Source of the DNA: Deltaproteobacteria bacterium
GTDB lineage: Bacteria > Desulfobacterota > Dissulfuribacteria > Dissulfuribacterales > UBA3076
NCBI GenBank assembly: GCA_030605675.1
Contig: JAUWHV010000138.1
Span: forward strand, 1 to 20,773
Length of the DNA stretch: 20,773 nucleotides
Direction of reading: 5' to 3'
This document shows, piece after piece, positions 6,536-13,786 of the stretch. Position 1 is the first letter of the stretch. The number at the start of each line of letters is the position of its first letter. The notes beneath the pieces are model-generated. The model saw only the letters and a list, made by a program, of their open reading frames with translations, was not told the DNA's origin and made no database searches. The translations under genes were made by a program, and so were the position numbers.

Positions 6536-7399
6536 TTAGTGTGTTTGATAACGGAGTGAGTCCAGCAGTAGTATGAGGGGTCGCAGGGGTTGATTGAAGT
6601 ATGGTGTCGGGTCAAATACCGGGTCTTCCGGTGTCAATGAACCTGGTTGAATGTCTTTGAGGGTGATTTTCATTTCCAGATCCAGTTTCTTGAGTTTAAT
6701 CCGGATTTTGCTCGGATATGGGGCGCAATCTTCCAGCAATACGGGGTCATCGTACAAAACTTTGAGTTCGGGATTCTCTAAAGAGATCGGCGACAGTGTT
6801 TGTCTGTCGAATTTTGCCCATCCAGGCCCTCCTTGATGGAAAAAGCTGATACAAACCGGTTTTTCATAATCTTTAAATTCTCCCACCTTCCCACATGGAG
6901 CCACTTCAACATTTTGCGTCTCAACCACACTCCATGGATTTAATAGCCAGGATGCTTCGTTAATAAGGGACGATATCTCTTTGCCATTTCTTAGCTTGTC
7001 ATTAATGCCGGTAACATATACTGCATTATGCGATGGTATAAAAAGATAAAAGGCTTTTTCCACAACCAGGCAATCAAAGACAGTTACGCCAAAGGGACCA
7101 TGACCTGTCACCCTGGCAAGTTCCCCTTCATGCGTCCTTGTCCACATAAGCTGTCCTTTGATTTCAGGCTGAGTTTGATCATGGATCGTGAGCTTCAATT
7201 TGACCCTGGCCTTAATGCTGGAGAGTTGACTTGCCTGTAAGCTCATGGCATCCAATATATCTCCAGTTGCGATCCTGGGACCAGGTTGTACACTTGGTGG
7301 CCTTCTCGGTTTTTCAGCGCAACCAGACAGGCATGCGCACGCAAGAAGAGCTAATGCAATGGCAAATGGGAAACTATGTATTATTTTATTCATAACCAT
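6536..7399 (-). CDS. Putative outer-membrane lipoprotein, unknown function
   Basis: The 287-residue product starts with a lipoprotein signal peptide (hydrophobic FAIALALLACACLSGC); the lipobox LSGC puts the lipidated cysteine at about residue 27, followed by AEKPRRPPS. The mature part has alternating hydrophobic strands such as SIKARVKLKLTIHD, GQLMWTRT and AFYLFIPSHNAVYVTG. This resembles the beta-rich LolA/LolB or DUF4292 type of envelope lipoprotein, but I cannot name the family with confidence. Two ATGs (7399 and 7393) share one AAGG ribosome binding site, so the start is uncertain by two codons. It stands alone on its strand, between the AT-rich region and a nested repeat. A role in lipid or lipoprotein handling would be a guess. 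Confidence 0.7.
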   Translation of the reverse strand: MVMNKIIHSFPFAIALALLACACLSGCAEKPRRPPSVQPGPRIATGDILDAMSLQASQLSSIKARVKLKLTIHDQTQPEIKGQLMWTRTHEGELARVTGHGPFGVTVFDCLVVEKAFYLFIPSHNAVYVTGINDKLRNGKEISSLINEASWLLNPWSVVETQNVEVAPCGKVGEFKDYEKPVCISFFHQGGPGWAKFDRQTLSPISLENPELKVLYDDPVLLEDCAPYPSKIRIKLKKLDLEMKITLKDIQPGSLTPEDPVFDPTPYFNQPLRPLILLLDSLRYQTH

Positions 7400-7443
7400 C
7401 AGACCTTAACCATTTTCATGGTCGCTCCGGATTTTTGCATATT

Positions 7444-7779
7444 ACACGATACCAAGTACAATCTGTGCTTTGCTATGACATAAATTGAGCGATTAGCCTT
7501 TAGCGGTTAGCTATTAGTTTAATGATTACAGGAGGTTTTGCTATTACAAACTTAGCTGTTAGCTGTTAGCGATTAATTTGCTGCCCCGCCCGCCTCGCCT
7601 GAGCTCGCGATGGCGGGCAGGTGTTTTCCAAATAGGCTACTAATACCTAAAAGCTAAATGCTAATAGCTGTTCATCACGGATTAGTGTGGTAATCCGTGA
7701 TAAACCATTTTTCAAAGCTAAATCCTAATGGCTAACAGCTAATCGCTCAACTTTGTTATAAAAAGACAGGTATCGTGTA
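7444..7779. repeat. Element D: 336-bp nested inverted repeat with 7-bp units
   Basis: ACACGATACC (7444-7453) and GGTATCGTGT (7769-7778) form the outer ends. Inside them, GAGCGATTAGC (left) faces GCTAATCGCTC (right), and arms of 7-bp units with TTAGC cores (GATTAGC, CTTTAGC, GGTTAGC, TATTAGT) face GCTAAAT, CCTAATG, GCTAACA, GCTAATC. A second inner pair of such arms and a GC-rich inverted block near 7582-7620 follow. The 7400-7846 gap holds this element and nothing else recognisable except the ribosome binding site of the next gene. Confidence 0.65.
7674..7701. repeat. 11-bp perfect hairpin inside element D
   Basis: ATCACGGATTA and TAATCCGTGAT flank the loop GTGTGG. The stem is perfect, but no T-run follows on either strand, so it is better explained as part of the nested repeat than as a terminator. 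Confidence 0.6.
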
Positions 7780-7846
7780 GCATGGGATTTTTAAAATAAC
7801 AACCAGCAAAACAAATCTCATGTATTAGGGAGAGACAAAAGAGGCT

Positions 7847-8572
7847 ATGGAACAAGATATCGGAAAGGCGTTAGCATATCAGATAAAGAGGGAAATAGCA
7901 GAGAGGTACTTCGGCTATAGAAAAACCATAGAGGAGGACAGGCAGGCCCTTGAGGCCATGATCTCTGATCTTTGCTTCCTATACGATCAAAAGGTAGGGA
8001 GGGACATAGCCAGAATATATATCCTTCTACAGGATTTGAGCCTGATTGACGAATTTTTAAGGCTTACGGGTTGGGAGGGCCGCCCCTTTTTCGATCAGTA
8101 TACAGTGGAGTCGGGCACGATCAGGGAGCGGCTTCTTAAAAACATGGAACTCCATGGCTGGTTGGCCCATTCCAAATTTGCCAATCTGCTTTTAGACAGT
8201 TATGAAAGGCTTTACCTGGACACTTTTGAGTACAGACAAAAGCTGGATGAGGTACTGGAGGAGGTCCAGGTTATAGACGAGGAGATTCGTCAGTTTAAAG
8301 AGAAATTCTCCCTTGAGGAAATCATGAGTTTCTTAAATACCCTAGACAGAAGGGATGATCTTGCCGGTGTGTTAGGTGAGAATCTGCCTGCAGGTAGGGC
8401 AAAAGATCTAGCATCCCGTCTTGAACTGGTTCCTGTTGGTGACCTTGAAAAGTTACTACCCAGGGTGCCGGATTTGCCGGCACCGGATAAGGTAAAGAGC
8501 AGCCTCAAAGATCTTGCCAATAGAGCAGATAAAGCTCATAAGGAGGAAGTTCTTAAAGCAGTCGGGGGTTAA
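7847..8572 (+). CDS. Uncharacterised helical cytoplasmic protein upstream of aroB
   Basis: I do not recognise this 241-residue protein. It lacks a signal peptide and membrane segment, is rich in charged residues and is predicted by eye to be mostly helical, with coiled-coil-like stretches at about 117-150 (SYERLYLDTFEYRQKLDEVL, then EEVQVIDEEIRQFKEKF) and a basic C terminus. Landmarks for a search are RYFGYRKTIEEDRQ near the N terminus, LTGWEGRPFFDQY and LHGWLAHSKFANLLLDSYE. The ATG has GAGG a few bases upstream. Only 37 bp separate it from aroB, so the two are probably cotranscribed, but nothing in the sequence ties it to the shikimate pathway. Confidence 0.75.
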   Translation: MEQDIGKALAYQIKREIAERYFGYRKTIEEDRQALEAMISDLCFLYDQKVGRDIARIYILLQDLSLIDEFLRLTGWEGRPFFDQYTVESGTIRERLLKNMELHGWLAHSKFANLLLDSYERLYLDTFEYRQKLDEVLEEVQVIDEEIRQFKEKFSLEEIMSFLNTLDRRDDLAGVLGENLPAGRAKDLASRLELVPVGDLEKLLPRVPDLPAPDKVKSSLKDLANRADKAHKEEVLKAVGG

Positions 8573-8609
8573 ACAGATTTGGCATTTACATCGGAGGAAA
8601 ACAGTCTCT

Positions 8610-9770
8610 ATGGATACAGATAACGACCTTGCTTCATACTCTGAGTATTCTGAGGATATTCAGCATGTCTGGCACACGGTAACAGTACCTTTGGGGGCCA
8701 ATACCTATGATATTCTCATAGGTCCGGGGCTTTTGACAGAGTTGGGAGAGGATCTCAAGTCGAATTTGCCTGCTCCGCGATACATAATTATCACGGATTC
8801 AAATGTAGAGGACTACCTTGGGGCGGATCTTATTAAGTTGCTGGGCCAAGGCGGAGTCAGGGTTGAGTTGTTGTCCTTTGCAGCTGGCGAGGAATCCAAA
8901 AATATGGATACCGTAGTGGATCTCGCCCGCAGAATGATAGACCTGGGTGCAGATAGGCAGACTGCCATACTGGCCCTGGGCGGCGGAGTGGTTGGGGATG
9001 TGGCAGGATTTCTTGCCTCCATCTATATGAGAGGTGTCCCGCTTGTGCAGATTCCTACTACACTCCTTGCCCAGGTGGACAGCTCAGTAGGAGGAAAGAC
9101 AGGGGTTGACCTGCCTGAGGGGAAAAACCTCCTCGGGACCTTTTATCAGCCCGGAAGGGTCTATGCGGACATAGGGGTGTTGACTACTCTGCCCAAGGCT
9201 GAGATCAGAAATGGTCTTGCTGAAGTAGTGAAGTACGGAATGATCCAAAGCCCGGAACTGTTTGATTTCCTGGAGGAGAAGTGGTGGGATATAATAAATC
9301 TTGAGCCGCATGTCACAGCTCACATAGTCTTTAGCTCTTGTTCCATAAAGGCTGACGTGGTGTCTGCTGATGAGCGGGAAGGAGATCTGAGGCGTATCCT
9401 TAACTTTGGTCACACTGTGGGCCATGCGGTGGAGGCCGCAGCACACTATCAGATCCCTCACGGAGAAGCGGTTTCCATGGGTATGGTGGTGGTTTCAAGG
9501 ATCTCTGTAGCAAAGGGTTTGATGCCCGAGGGGGATCTTGAAAGGCTGTGCAGGCTTCTGGACAGGTTAAATCTTCCCAAGGAGATTCCGGCAAACCTCT
9601 CTGCAGAGGAGCTGATGGATCTCCTCCAGCATGACAAAAAGGCAAAGTCAGGGAGACCTCACTTTGTCCTGAGTCGCGGAATCGGTCAAATTCTCATCAC
9701 AGATGATGTTAGCAGAGAGGAACTGGCAGTGGCTATTGAGGCCTCACGTGAGTTTCGTGCAAAATCTTGA
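8610..9770 (+). CDS. aroB: 3-dehydroquinate synthase
   Basis: AroB converts DAHP to 3-dehydroquinate, the second step of the shikimate pathway, using NAD and a divalent metal. Characteristic blocks are GGGVVGDVAGFLASIYMRG, PTTLLAQVDSSVGGKTGVD, LAEVVKYGMI and NFGHTVGHAVE with IPHGEAVSMGM. The glutamate of LAEVVKYG and the histidines of FGHTVGHA and IPHGE are the expected metal ligands. The frame is open from 8514, but the ATG at 8610 (MDTDNDLAS) is chosen. It follows GGAGG and gives 386 residues, about 20 longer than usual at the N terminus, whereas the longer form would run into the upstream gene. It converges on the histidine kinase gene with 21 bp between stops. Confidence 0.95.
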   Translation: MDTDNDLASYSEYSEDIQHVWHTVTVPLGANTYDILIGPGLLTELGEDLKSNLPAPRYIIITDSNVEDYLGADLIKLLGQGGVRVELLSFAAGEESKNMDTVVDLARRMIDLGADRQTAILALGGGVVGDVAGFLASIYMRGVPLVQIPTTLLAQVDSSVGGKTGVDLPEGKNLLGTFYQPGRVYADIGVLTTLPKAEIRNGLAEVVKYGMIQSPELFDFLEEKWWDIINLEPHVTAHIVFSSCSIKADVVSADEREGDLRRILNFGHTVGHAVEAAAHYQIPHGEAVSMGMVVVSRISVAKGLMPEGDLERLCRLLDRLNLPKEIPANLSAEELMDLLQHDKKAKSGRPHFVLSRGIGQILITDDVSREELAVAIEASREFRAKS

Positions 9771-9791
9771 GTTTTGCAAGAGGCTCATGGC

Positions 9792-10892
9792 CTAAATTTT
9801 TTTGGTCCTTATCTCCCTTCTTCTGTCTTTTGACAGATAAAGGCTCAGGGTAGTACCCTCACCTACTGATGACTCGATAGCTATATCCCCGATCTGCTCC
9901 TCCATTATCCTGTGGGCAAAGGTTAGCCCCATACCTATATGCCCGGTCTTGGTGGTGAAAAAAGGGCTGAAGACATTTGGGAGTACCAAGGGTTTTATTC
10001 CTGAACCCCTATCCTTTATGCAAAAGGCACAGGCCTGGGGGCCGTGGTCTACTGGTTCTACCAGGAACTCTATAATCTTCTCAGTGTCTTCATGCTCATA
10101 GGCATCAAAGGCATTGATGACGACGGCCTCAAGTGCCATGATAAATATATTGGGATCCGCCAGAACCCTTTCCTTCGGCAAAGAAGAAGAAATTTTGGAG
10201 GTCCACTTTGCCCCATGGCCTTCGGCAAGGCCCATCAGATGGGGCTCAATATTCTCAATCAAGTATTTAACAGAATGAGGCTCTAATTTTGGTCTATCCA
10301 GTTGGATAAATTCATTGAGAGTGTTCAGCAGGAGTTCCAGGCGGGCTGATTCGTCCATGATGGCTTGAATATGTTCAGGTTTTGGGAGATCCGTTCTGGC
10401 AAGACGTCTTGAAAATCCCCCGATTGTTAGTACTGGATTTCGGATCTGGTGGCTGATATCGTTCAACATCCGCCCCAGAAAGACCATGCGCTCTGACCTT
10501 CTTAGTTCCCACTCAATGTTTTTGAGTTTGGTTATGTCATGGATTGTTATGACCACTCCTACGCCTTGTTCCCATTGCCAGGATGAGGCTGCTAGAAGCC
10601 CCATGAATCTGGAGCCATCCGGCCTGTGGAGCATGGCCTCTCCTTCGAATTCACCCTGGGAGCGGGTGATTTTTAGAATGTTGGAGAGAAGCACTTCCCG
10701 GTCTTCCGGCATAAAGATTTTAGCCAGGGGACTATCCTCAAGCTCCTTTCTCTCCGCCTTGAACATCATCACAGCCTTGCTGTTGGCAAATACTATGCGG
10801 TCAAGGGTGTCCACTACAAGGATAGCGCTATTAATTATTTCCAGGATGTGAGTGATCAGCCTGGGCTGAGGTGTATCAAATTCATCTAACAT
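9792..10892 (-). CDS. PAS-domain sensor histidine kinase
   Basis: The 366-residue protein has no membrane segment and is likely a cytoplasmic sensor. An N-terminal PAS domain (HILEIINSAILVVD ... IHDITKLK) is followed by the phosphoacceptor helix with the H-box DISHQIRNPVLTIGGF (His148 in this numbering). The ATPase domain shows the N box EAVVINAFDAYEH, DRGSGI, FSPFFTTK and GMGLTFAHRI. The N box has Val-Ile where Leu-Leu is usual. The frame is open to an ATG at 10928, but that codon lies inside the repeat end with no spaced ribosome binding site; the ATG at 10892 has GGGG about 12 bases upstream and leads directly into the PAS region. No response regulator gene is adjacent, so it is an orphan kinase here. 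Confidence 0.88.
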   Translation of the reverse strand: MLDEFDTPQPRLITHILEIINSAILVVDTLDRIVFANSKAVMMFKAERKELEDSPLAKIFMPEDREVLLSNILKITRSQGEFEGEAMLHRPDGSRFMGLLAASSWQWEQGVGVVITIHDITKLKNIEWELRRSERMVFLGRMLNDISHQIRNPVLTIGGFSRRLARTDLPKPEHIQAIMDESARLELLLNTLNEFIQLDRPKLEPHSVKYLIENIEPHLMGLAEGHGAKWTSKISSSLPKERVLADPNIFIMALEAVVINAFDAYEHEDTEKIIEFLVEPVDHGPQACAFCIKDRGSGIKPLVLPNVFSPFFTTKTGHIGMGLTFAHRIMEEQIGDIAIESSVGEGTTLSLYLSKDRRREIRTKKI

Positions 10893-10923
10893 GTTGGCCG
10901 TTTCCCCAATTATTAAAAGATTA

Positions 10924-11187
10924 GGCATCCTTCATTCGCCGGCTTACACTTATTCCCCAAAAGGGTGCATTATATGGCATCCTTCATTCTGTAGTTTACA
11001 CTTTTTCAACATAGACGGATGCCAGCCATTAGCCATTAGCTGTTAGCTATTAGGTAAAAACTTTGTATAAAAAACGGACTGTTAAGCTAAAACCTAACGG
11101 CTAATAGCTAATCGCACAAGTCATATTTTTTGAGGTATATTATCCCCTAAAAGTGTAAACTACTTTTGGCTTGCCATGAAGGATGCC
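10924..11187. mobile_element. Element B: GGCATCCTTCAT-ended inverted-repeat element
   Basis: The left end GGCATCCTTCATTCGCC (10924-10940) and the right end ending GGCTTGCCATGAAGGATGCC (11168-11187) are imperfect inverted copies. Both are followed inward by GTTTACACTT-like sequence (CTTACACTT at left, AAGTGTAAAC at right). A second internal left end starts at 10976. The interior 10976-11130 is the inverted copy of element A. The left outer end directly abuts the histidine kinase gene and the right end lies 20 bp from the stop of the alkyltransferase gene. It accounts for nearly all of the 10893-11206 gap and contains no gene. Confidence 0.7.
10976..11130 (-). repeat. Heptamer-arm repeat, reverse-oriented copy of 4686-4846
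   Basis: Read on the minus strand it follows 4686-4846 almost base for base, including TTATACAAAG, TTTTTACCTAATAGCTAACA and GTCTATGTTGAAAAAGTG. The arms are 7-bp units: left CCATTAG, CCATTAG, CTGTTAG, CTATTAG; right facing set ending GGCTAATAGCTAATCGC. The two copies are about 6.3 kb apart in opposite orientation. Confidence 0.8.
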
Positions 11188-11206
11188 AAAGAGTACCTGT
11201 TATTTC

Positions 11207-11698
11207 TTATCGGCAATTTTTTCTATTTGCTTCAAATCGCAGTAAAAGTGCTTTGATCTCCAGGCCACATGAAAAACCAACAAGGTTTCCATTTTTCCCG
11301 ACCACTCTATGACAGGGTATAATAATGGGAAGCGGATTAGACTTGAGGGCCTGTCCCACTGCCCTGGGCGAACCGCAACCGACTTCAGAAGCCATCTCAC
11401 TATATGACATCAGCCCTCCAAAGGGAATACGACAGGTGGCATCCCATACTTTTTTCTGAAAAGCTGTTCCCTTTGCCTTAAAGGGTATTGATGACCTGTT
11501 TAACTTTCCTTCAAGGATTTCTCCAAGTCTATGGGCAAGGGCCGAAGACGCCCAATCTTCCGGCTCGCCGGCGAAATCAAGCTTGATGCGGACAAGAAAG
11601 CCGTTCTCCCACTGTCCCTGGACCTTCAAGGTGTGATTGAGTATTGGGATATAATAGATTTCCTTTTTTATCACTTTATTATCACAGATCCGTACCAC
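11207..11698 (-). CDS. ogt: Methylated-DNA--protein-cysteine methyltransferase
   Basis: This suicide DNA-repair protein moves alkyl groups from O6-alkylguanine to its own cysteine. The active site is PCHRVVG with Cys129 and His130, preceded by SPRAVGQALKSNPLPIIIPC and by the helix-turn-helix region VWDATCRIPFGGLMSYSEMA, then GFSCGLEIKALLL; all are typical of the Ogt/MGMT domain. Its 163 residues match the short Ogt class. The start is uncertain: the frame opens with GTG at 11698 and has no ATG before the conserved domain, and only a weak AGG precedes it. The codons immediately upstream are the 11707-11806 hairpin, so the natural 5' end may have been altered by that repeat. The ogt symbol is by similarity; ada-type or other MGMT names are equally possible. 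Confidence 0.88.
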   Translation of the reverse strand: MVRICDNKVIKKEIYYIPILNHTLKVQGQWENGFLVRIKLDFAGEPEDWASSALAHRLGEILEGKLNRSSIPFKAKGTAFQKKVWDATCRIPFGGLMSYSEMASEVGCGSPRAVGQALKSNPLPIIIPCHRVVGKNGNLVGFSCGLEIKALLLRFEANRKNCR

Positions 11699-11706
11699 CT
11701 ATAGAC

Positions 11707-11806
11707 AATGCTGAATTGTGAATGCTGAATGCTGAATTGTGGAAGAAGATTTAGAAGACATATACTTTTACCTTAACTCAACATTCAAAATTCAAAATTC
11801 AACATT
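11707..11806. repeat. 100-bp hairpin of 7-bp tandem units between thiL and the alkyltransferase gene
   Basis: The left arm (11707-11742) is built of GAATTGT and GAATGCT units and the right arm (11771-11806) of ATTCAAA-type units. Reverse-complementing the right arm gives 28 matches over 36 positions with the left, around a 28-nt loop. It fills the gap between thiL and the alkyltransferase gene. No terminator-like T-run follows it. Confidence 0.7.
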
Positions 11807-11813
11807 TGCGGAA

Positions 11814-12842
11814 TCAAATATAGTGTTCATAACCCTGATATGTAATGTCTTTTGCGCCTTGAGACGTTTTTAAAATTACCCTATTACCCTGTACTATCTT
11901 TCCAATTCGGAACGGTCTATGCCCAAGAATCTTTGCGGCAATTTTTCGTACTTCAGACTCATTTTTTTGTGACACGGTCCACAAGAGCTCAAAATCTTCG
12001 CCTCCTGTAAGGGCAAGATTTAAGGGCAACATTCCTAAAATCCCTGAAGTTCTTTTTAAGGCTCTGGAAACCGGCATTTCCCTTGCCCAGACTTCGGCGC
12101 CGACTCTGCTGTTTTTACATATATGGGCAAGATCTGTGGCAATGCCGTCAGAGACGTCTATGGCCGTTTGAACCATGCCGTTTGCAGCCAGAGCCTGTCC
12201 CAGCGTCACACGGGGCTCAGGGTCCAGATGCCTGCTTACAAGCCGTTTTAGAACAGGCCTTGAGATCCCATGTGCCCCTTTTCGACCTCTGAAGGGACTT
12301 CTCTTTTTTTTATATTTCCTTAACAGCTCAAGCCCGGCGGCAGCTTCTCCAAGATTACCCGAACAGTAGATCAGGTCGTCAGGCTGTGCACGACCACGGC
12401 TCAGCCATTTACCCTTTATTACTTCTCCAATCAAGGTGAGGCTGAGTGAGAGCCGGTCCGGGGCACTTACAGTATCTCCTCCGACCAGGCTTACTCCATA
12501 TTCGGATAGTCGTGATAGCAGTCCTTTAGAGAAACTGTCCCAAAACCTGTCAGTCAGTCCTGGACGCACAGCCAGGTTTAAAAAGGCCCAGCGGGGATTT
12601 CCCCCCATAGCCCCTGCATCGCTCAAATTAACCGCCGCTGTCTTTCTACCAAGATGCCATGGATCAAAATAGTCAAGGTCAAAGTGAATTGACTCAACAA
12701 GTGTATCAGTGGTAATTATTAGATAGCGATCAGGACTTGGGGCTACCACGGCGCAGTCATCGCCTATGCCCACCAATACAGAGGGATCCTTTATTGATGC
12801 TCCTGCAAGACGTTGTATTTTAGCGATAAGATCTCTTTCCAT
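11814..12842 (-). CDS. thiL: Thiamine-monophosphate kinase
   Basis: ThiL phosphorylates thiamine monophosphate to thiamine diphosphate with ATP, the last step of cofactor synthesis. Family blocks are GIGDDCAVV near the N terminus, TTDTLVESIHFD, AVNLSDAGAMGGNPRWAF, LVGGDTVSA, AIDVSDGIATDLAHI and LTGGEDFELLWTV, including the aspartate-rich metal sites. The length of 342 residues is normal. The ATG at 12842 has only a poor purine-rich upstream sequence; the gene lies 36 bp downstream of ndk on the same strand and may depend on that transcript. No TPP riboswitch (for example a CTGAGA core) was seen upstream. Confidence 0.95.
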   Translation of the reverse strand: MERDLIAKIQRLAGASIKDPSVLVGIGDDCAVVAPSPDRYLIITTDTLVESIHFDLDYFDPWHLGRKTAAVNLSDAGAMGGNPRWAFLNLAVRPGLTDRFWDSFSKGLLSRLSEYGVSLVGGDTVSAPDRLSLSLTLIGEVIKGKWLSRGRAQPDDLIYCSGNLGEAAAGLELLRKYKKKRSPFRGRKGAHGISRPVLKRLVSRHLDPEPRVTLGQALAANGMVQTAIDVSDGIATDLAHICKNSRVGAEVWAREMPVSRALKRTSGILGMLPLNLALTGGEDFELLWTVSQKNESEVRKIAAKILGHRPFRIGKIVQGNRVILKTSQGAKDITYQGYEHYI

Positions 12843-12878
12843 TTGTTTTTCTTTGACTATCCAAGCCTTTTGCTGAAC

Positions 12879-13313
12879 TTATGGATTTTGTTCGATGGAT
12901 CCTACTATTTCCAAACTGTTGAAAAAATAGGCTATCTCTGTGGCAGCGGTCTCAGGGGCATCGGAGCCATGTACGATGTTTTTTTCAATGTCTGTGGCAA
13001 AATCAGCCCTTATAGTCCCGGGCTTTGCTTCTTTGTAGTTTGTGGCACCCATGAGCTCCCGGTTGTGCTGGATTACGTCTTCACCCTCAAGGACCATAAT
13101 TAATATTGGTCCGGAGGACATGAAATCAGTGAGGCTTTGGAAAAAAGGTCTCTCTCTATGAACTGCATAGAAGCCTTCTGCTTCCTTCTTGCTTAAGTAT
13201 ATCATTTTCATGGCAGCTATCCGAAACCCAGCACCTTCAAAGCGTTTGATGACATCCCCGATAAGGCCCCTGGACACGCCGTCCGGCTTGATGATAGATA
13301 ATGTACGTTCCAT
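12879..13313 (-). CDS. ndk: Nucleoside-diphosphate kinase
   Basis: Ndk balances nucleoside triphosphate pools by moving the gamma phosphate through a phosphohistidine. It starts MERTLSIIKPDGVSRGLIGD and carries the active-site motif NIVHGSDAPETA with His115; HRERPFF and GATNYKEAKPGTIR are also canonical. The 144 residues match the family. The ATG at 13313 is preceded by AAGGAGA. It appears to be the first gene of a minus-strand run with thiL. The upstream gap to 13597 contains the small palindrome CCGCC-TAC-GGCGG (13461-13473) and the repeat at 13480-13545. Confidence 0.97.
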   Translation of the reverse strand: MERTLSIIKPDGVSRGLIGDVIKRFEGAGFRIAAMKMIYLSKKEAEGFYAVHRERPFFQSLTDFMSSGPILIMVLEGEDVIQHNRELMGATNYKEAKPGTIRADFATDIEKNIVHGSDAPETAATEIAYFFNSLEIVGSIEQNP

Positions 13314-13479
13314 TCTGATAAGATCTCCTTTTTTAGCTTATTTAGATTTTAGATCTTTGTCTGTAGTAAAAAAACAAGTACAAGGCAAATATTGTTAGCT
13401 CACTTTTTACTGTATTCACTTATGATTTCTTGACTTCAATTTTTACTTTTATTAAATTGGCCGCCTACGGCGGGACTTC

Positions 13480-13545
13480 TTTGACAGGATGAACATGATT
13501 TACATGATTTACATTTATCCTGACTATCCTGTTGATCCTGTCAAA
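13480..13545. repeat. Hairpin repeat with TTTGACAGGAT / ATCCTGTCAAA ends and 9-bp units
   Basis: TTTGACAGGAT (13480-13490) faces ATCCTGTCAAA (13535-13545). Between them run roughly 9-bp units: GAACATGAT, TTACATGAT on the left and ATCCTGACT, ATCCTGTTG on the right. It resembles a repeat type I recall from many environmental bacterial genomes. A run of seven A follows on the plus strand, so on the minus strand the T-run precedes the stem; this makes it an unlikely terminator for either neighbour. Confidence 0.65.
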
Positions 13546-13597
13546 AAAATTGGAATTCCTATACTATTAAATTAAATTATTTCAGCGTTCCCCTTGC

Positions 13598-13684
13598 GCG
13601 AGAGTGGCGGAAATGGTAGACGCACTGGACTTAGGATCCAGCGGGCTTACACCTATGCGAGTTCGACTCTCGCCTCTCGCACCA
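13598..13684 (+). tRNA. tRNA-Leu(UAG)
   Basis: The acceptor stem GCGAGAG pairs perfectly with CTCTCGC, followed by A and an encoded CCA. The anticodon stem CTGGA/TCCAG holds the loop CTTAGGA, giving anticodon UAG (Leu, CUA codons). The D arm TGGCGGAAATGGTAGACGCA and the T arm with GTTCGACTC are typical, and the long variable arm makes it a class II tRNA of 87 nt. It stands alone, with a TATACT sequence about 33 bp upstream as a possible -10 box. Confidence 0.97.
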
Positions 13685-13786
13685 GAGAACTTGTTTTTTA
13701 AAATAGCACTGTATGTTTGCCATTTGCCCTTGACGGGAGCTTTTCTCCTTTATTTTTCTCTTTAAAGATATTAAATAAATGAACTA

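Noticed and set aside
7674..7701. Rho-independent terminator
   Set aside because: The stem is perfect but has no T-run on either side, and no gene ends near it.
7486..7746. CRISPR array
   Set aside because: The units are 7 bp without spacers and run in opposite directions on the two arms, so this is a hairpin repeat.
8514..8609. 32-codon N-terminal extension of AroB
   Set aside because: It overlaps the end of the upstream gene and is unlike AroB; GGAGG precedes the ATG at 8610.
9771..9791. Bidirectional terminator between aroB and the kinase gene
   Set aside because: AGGC-TCATG-GCCT followed by a short T-run has only a 4-bp stem; too weak to list.
12843..12878. TPP riboswitch before thiL
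   Set aside because: The 36-bp gap is too short and has none of the conserved thi-box sequences.
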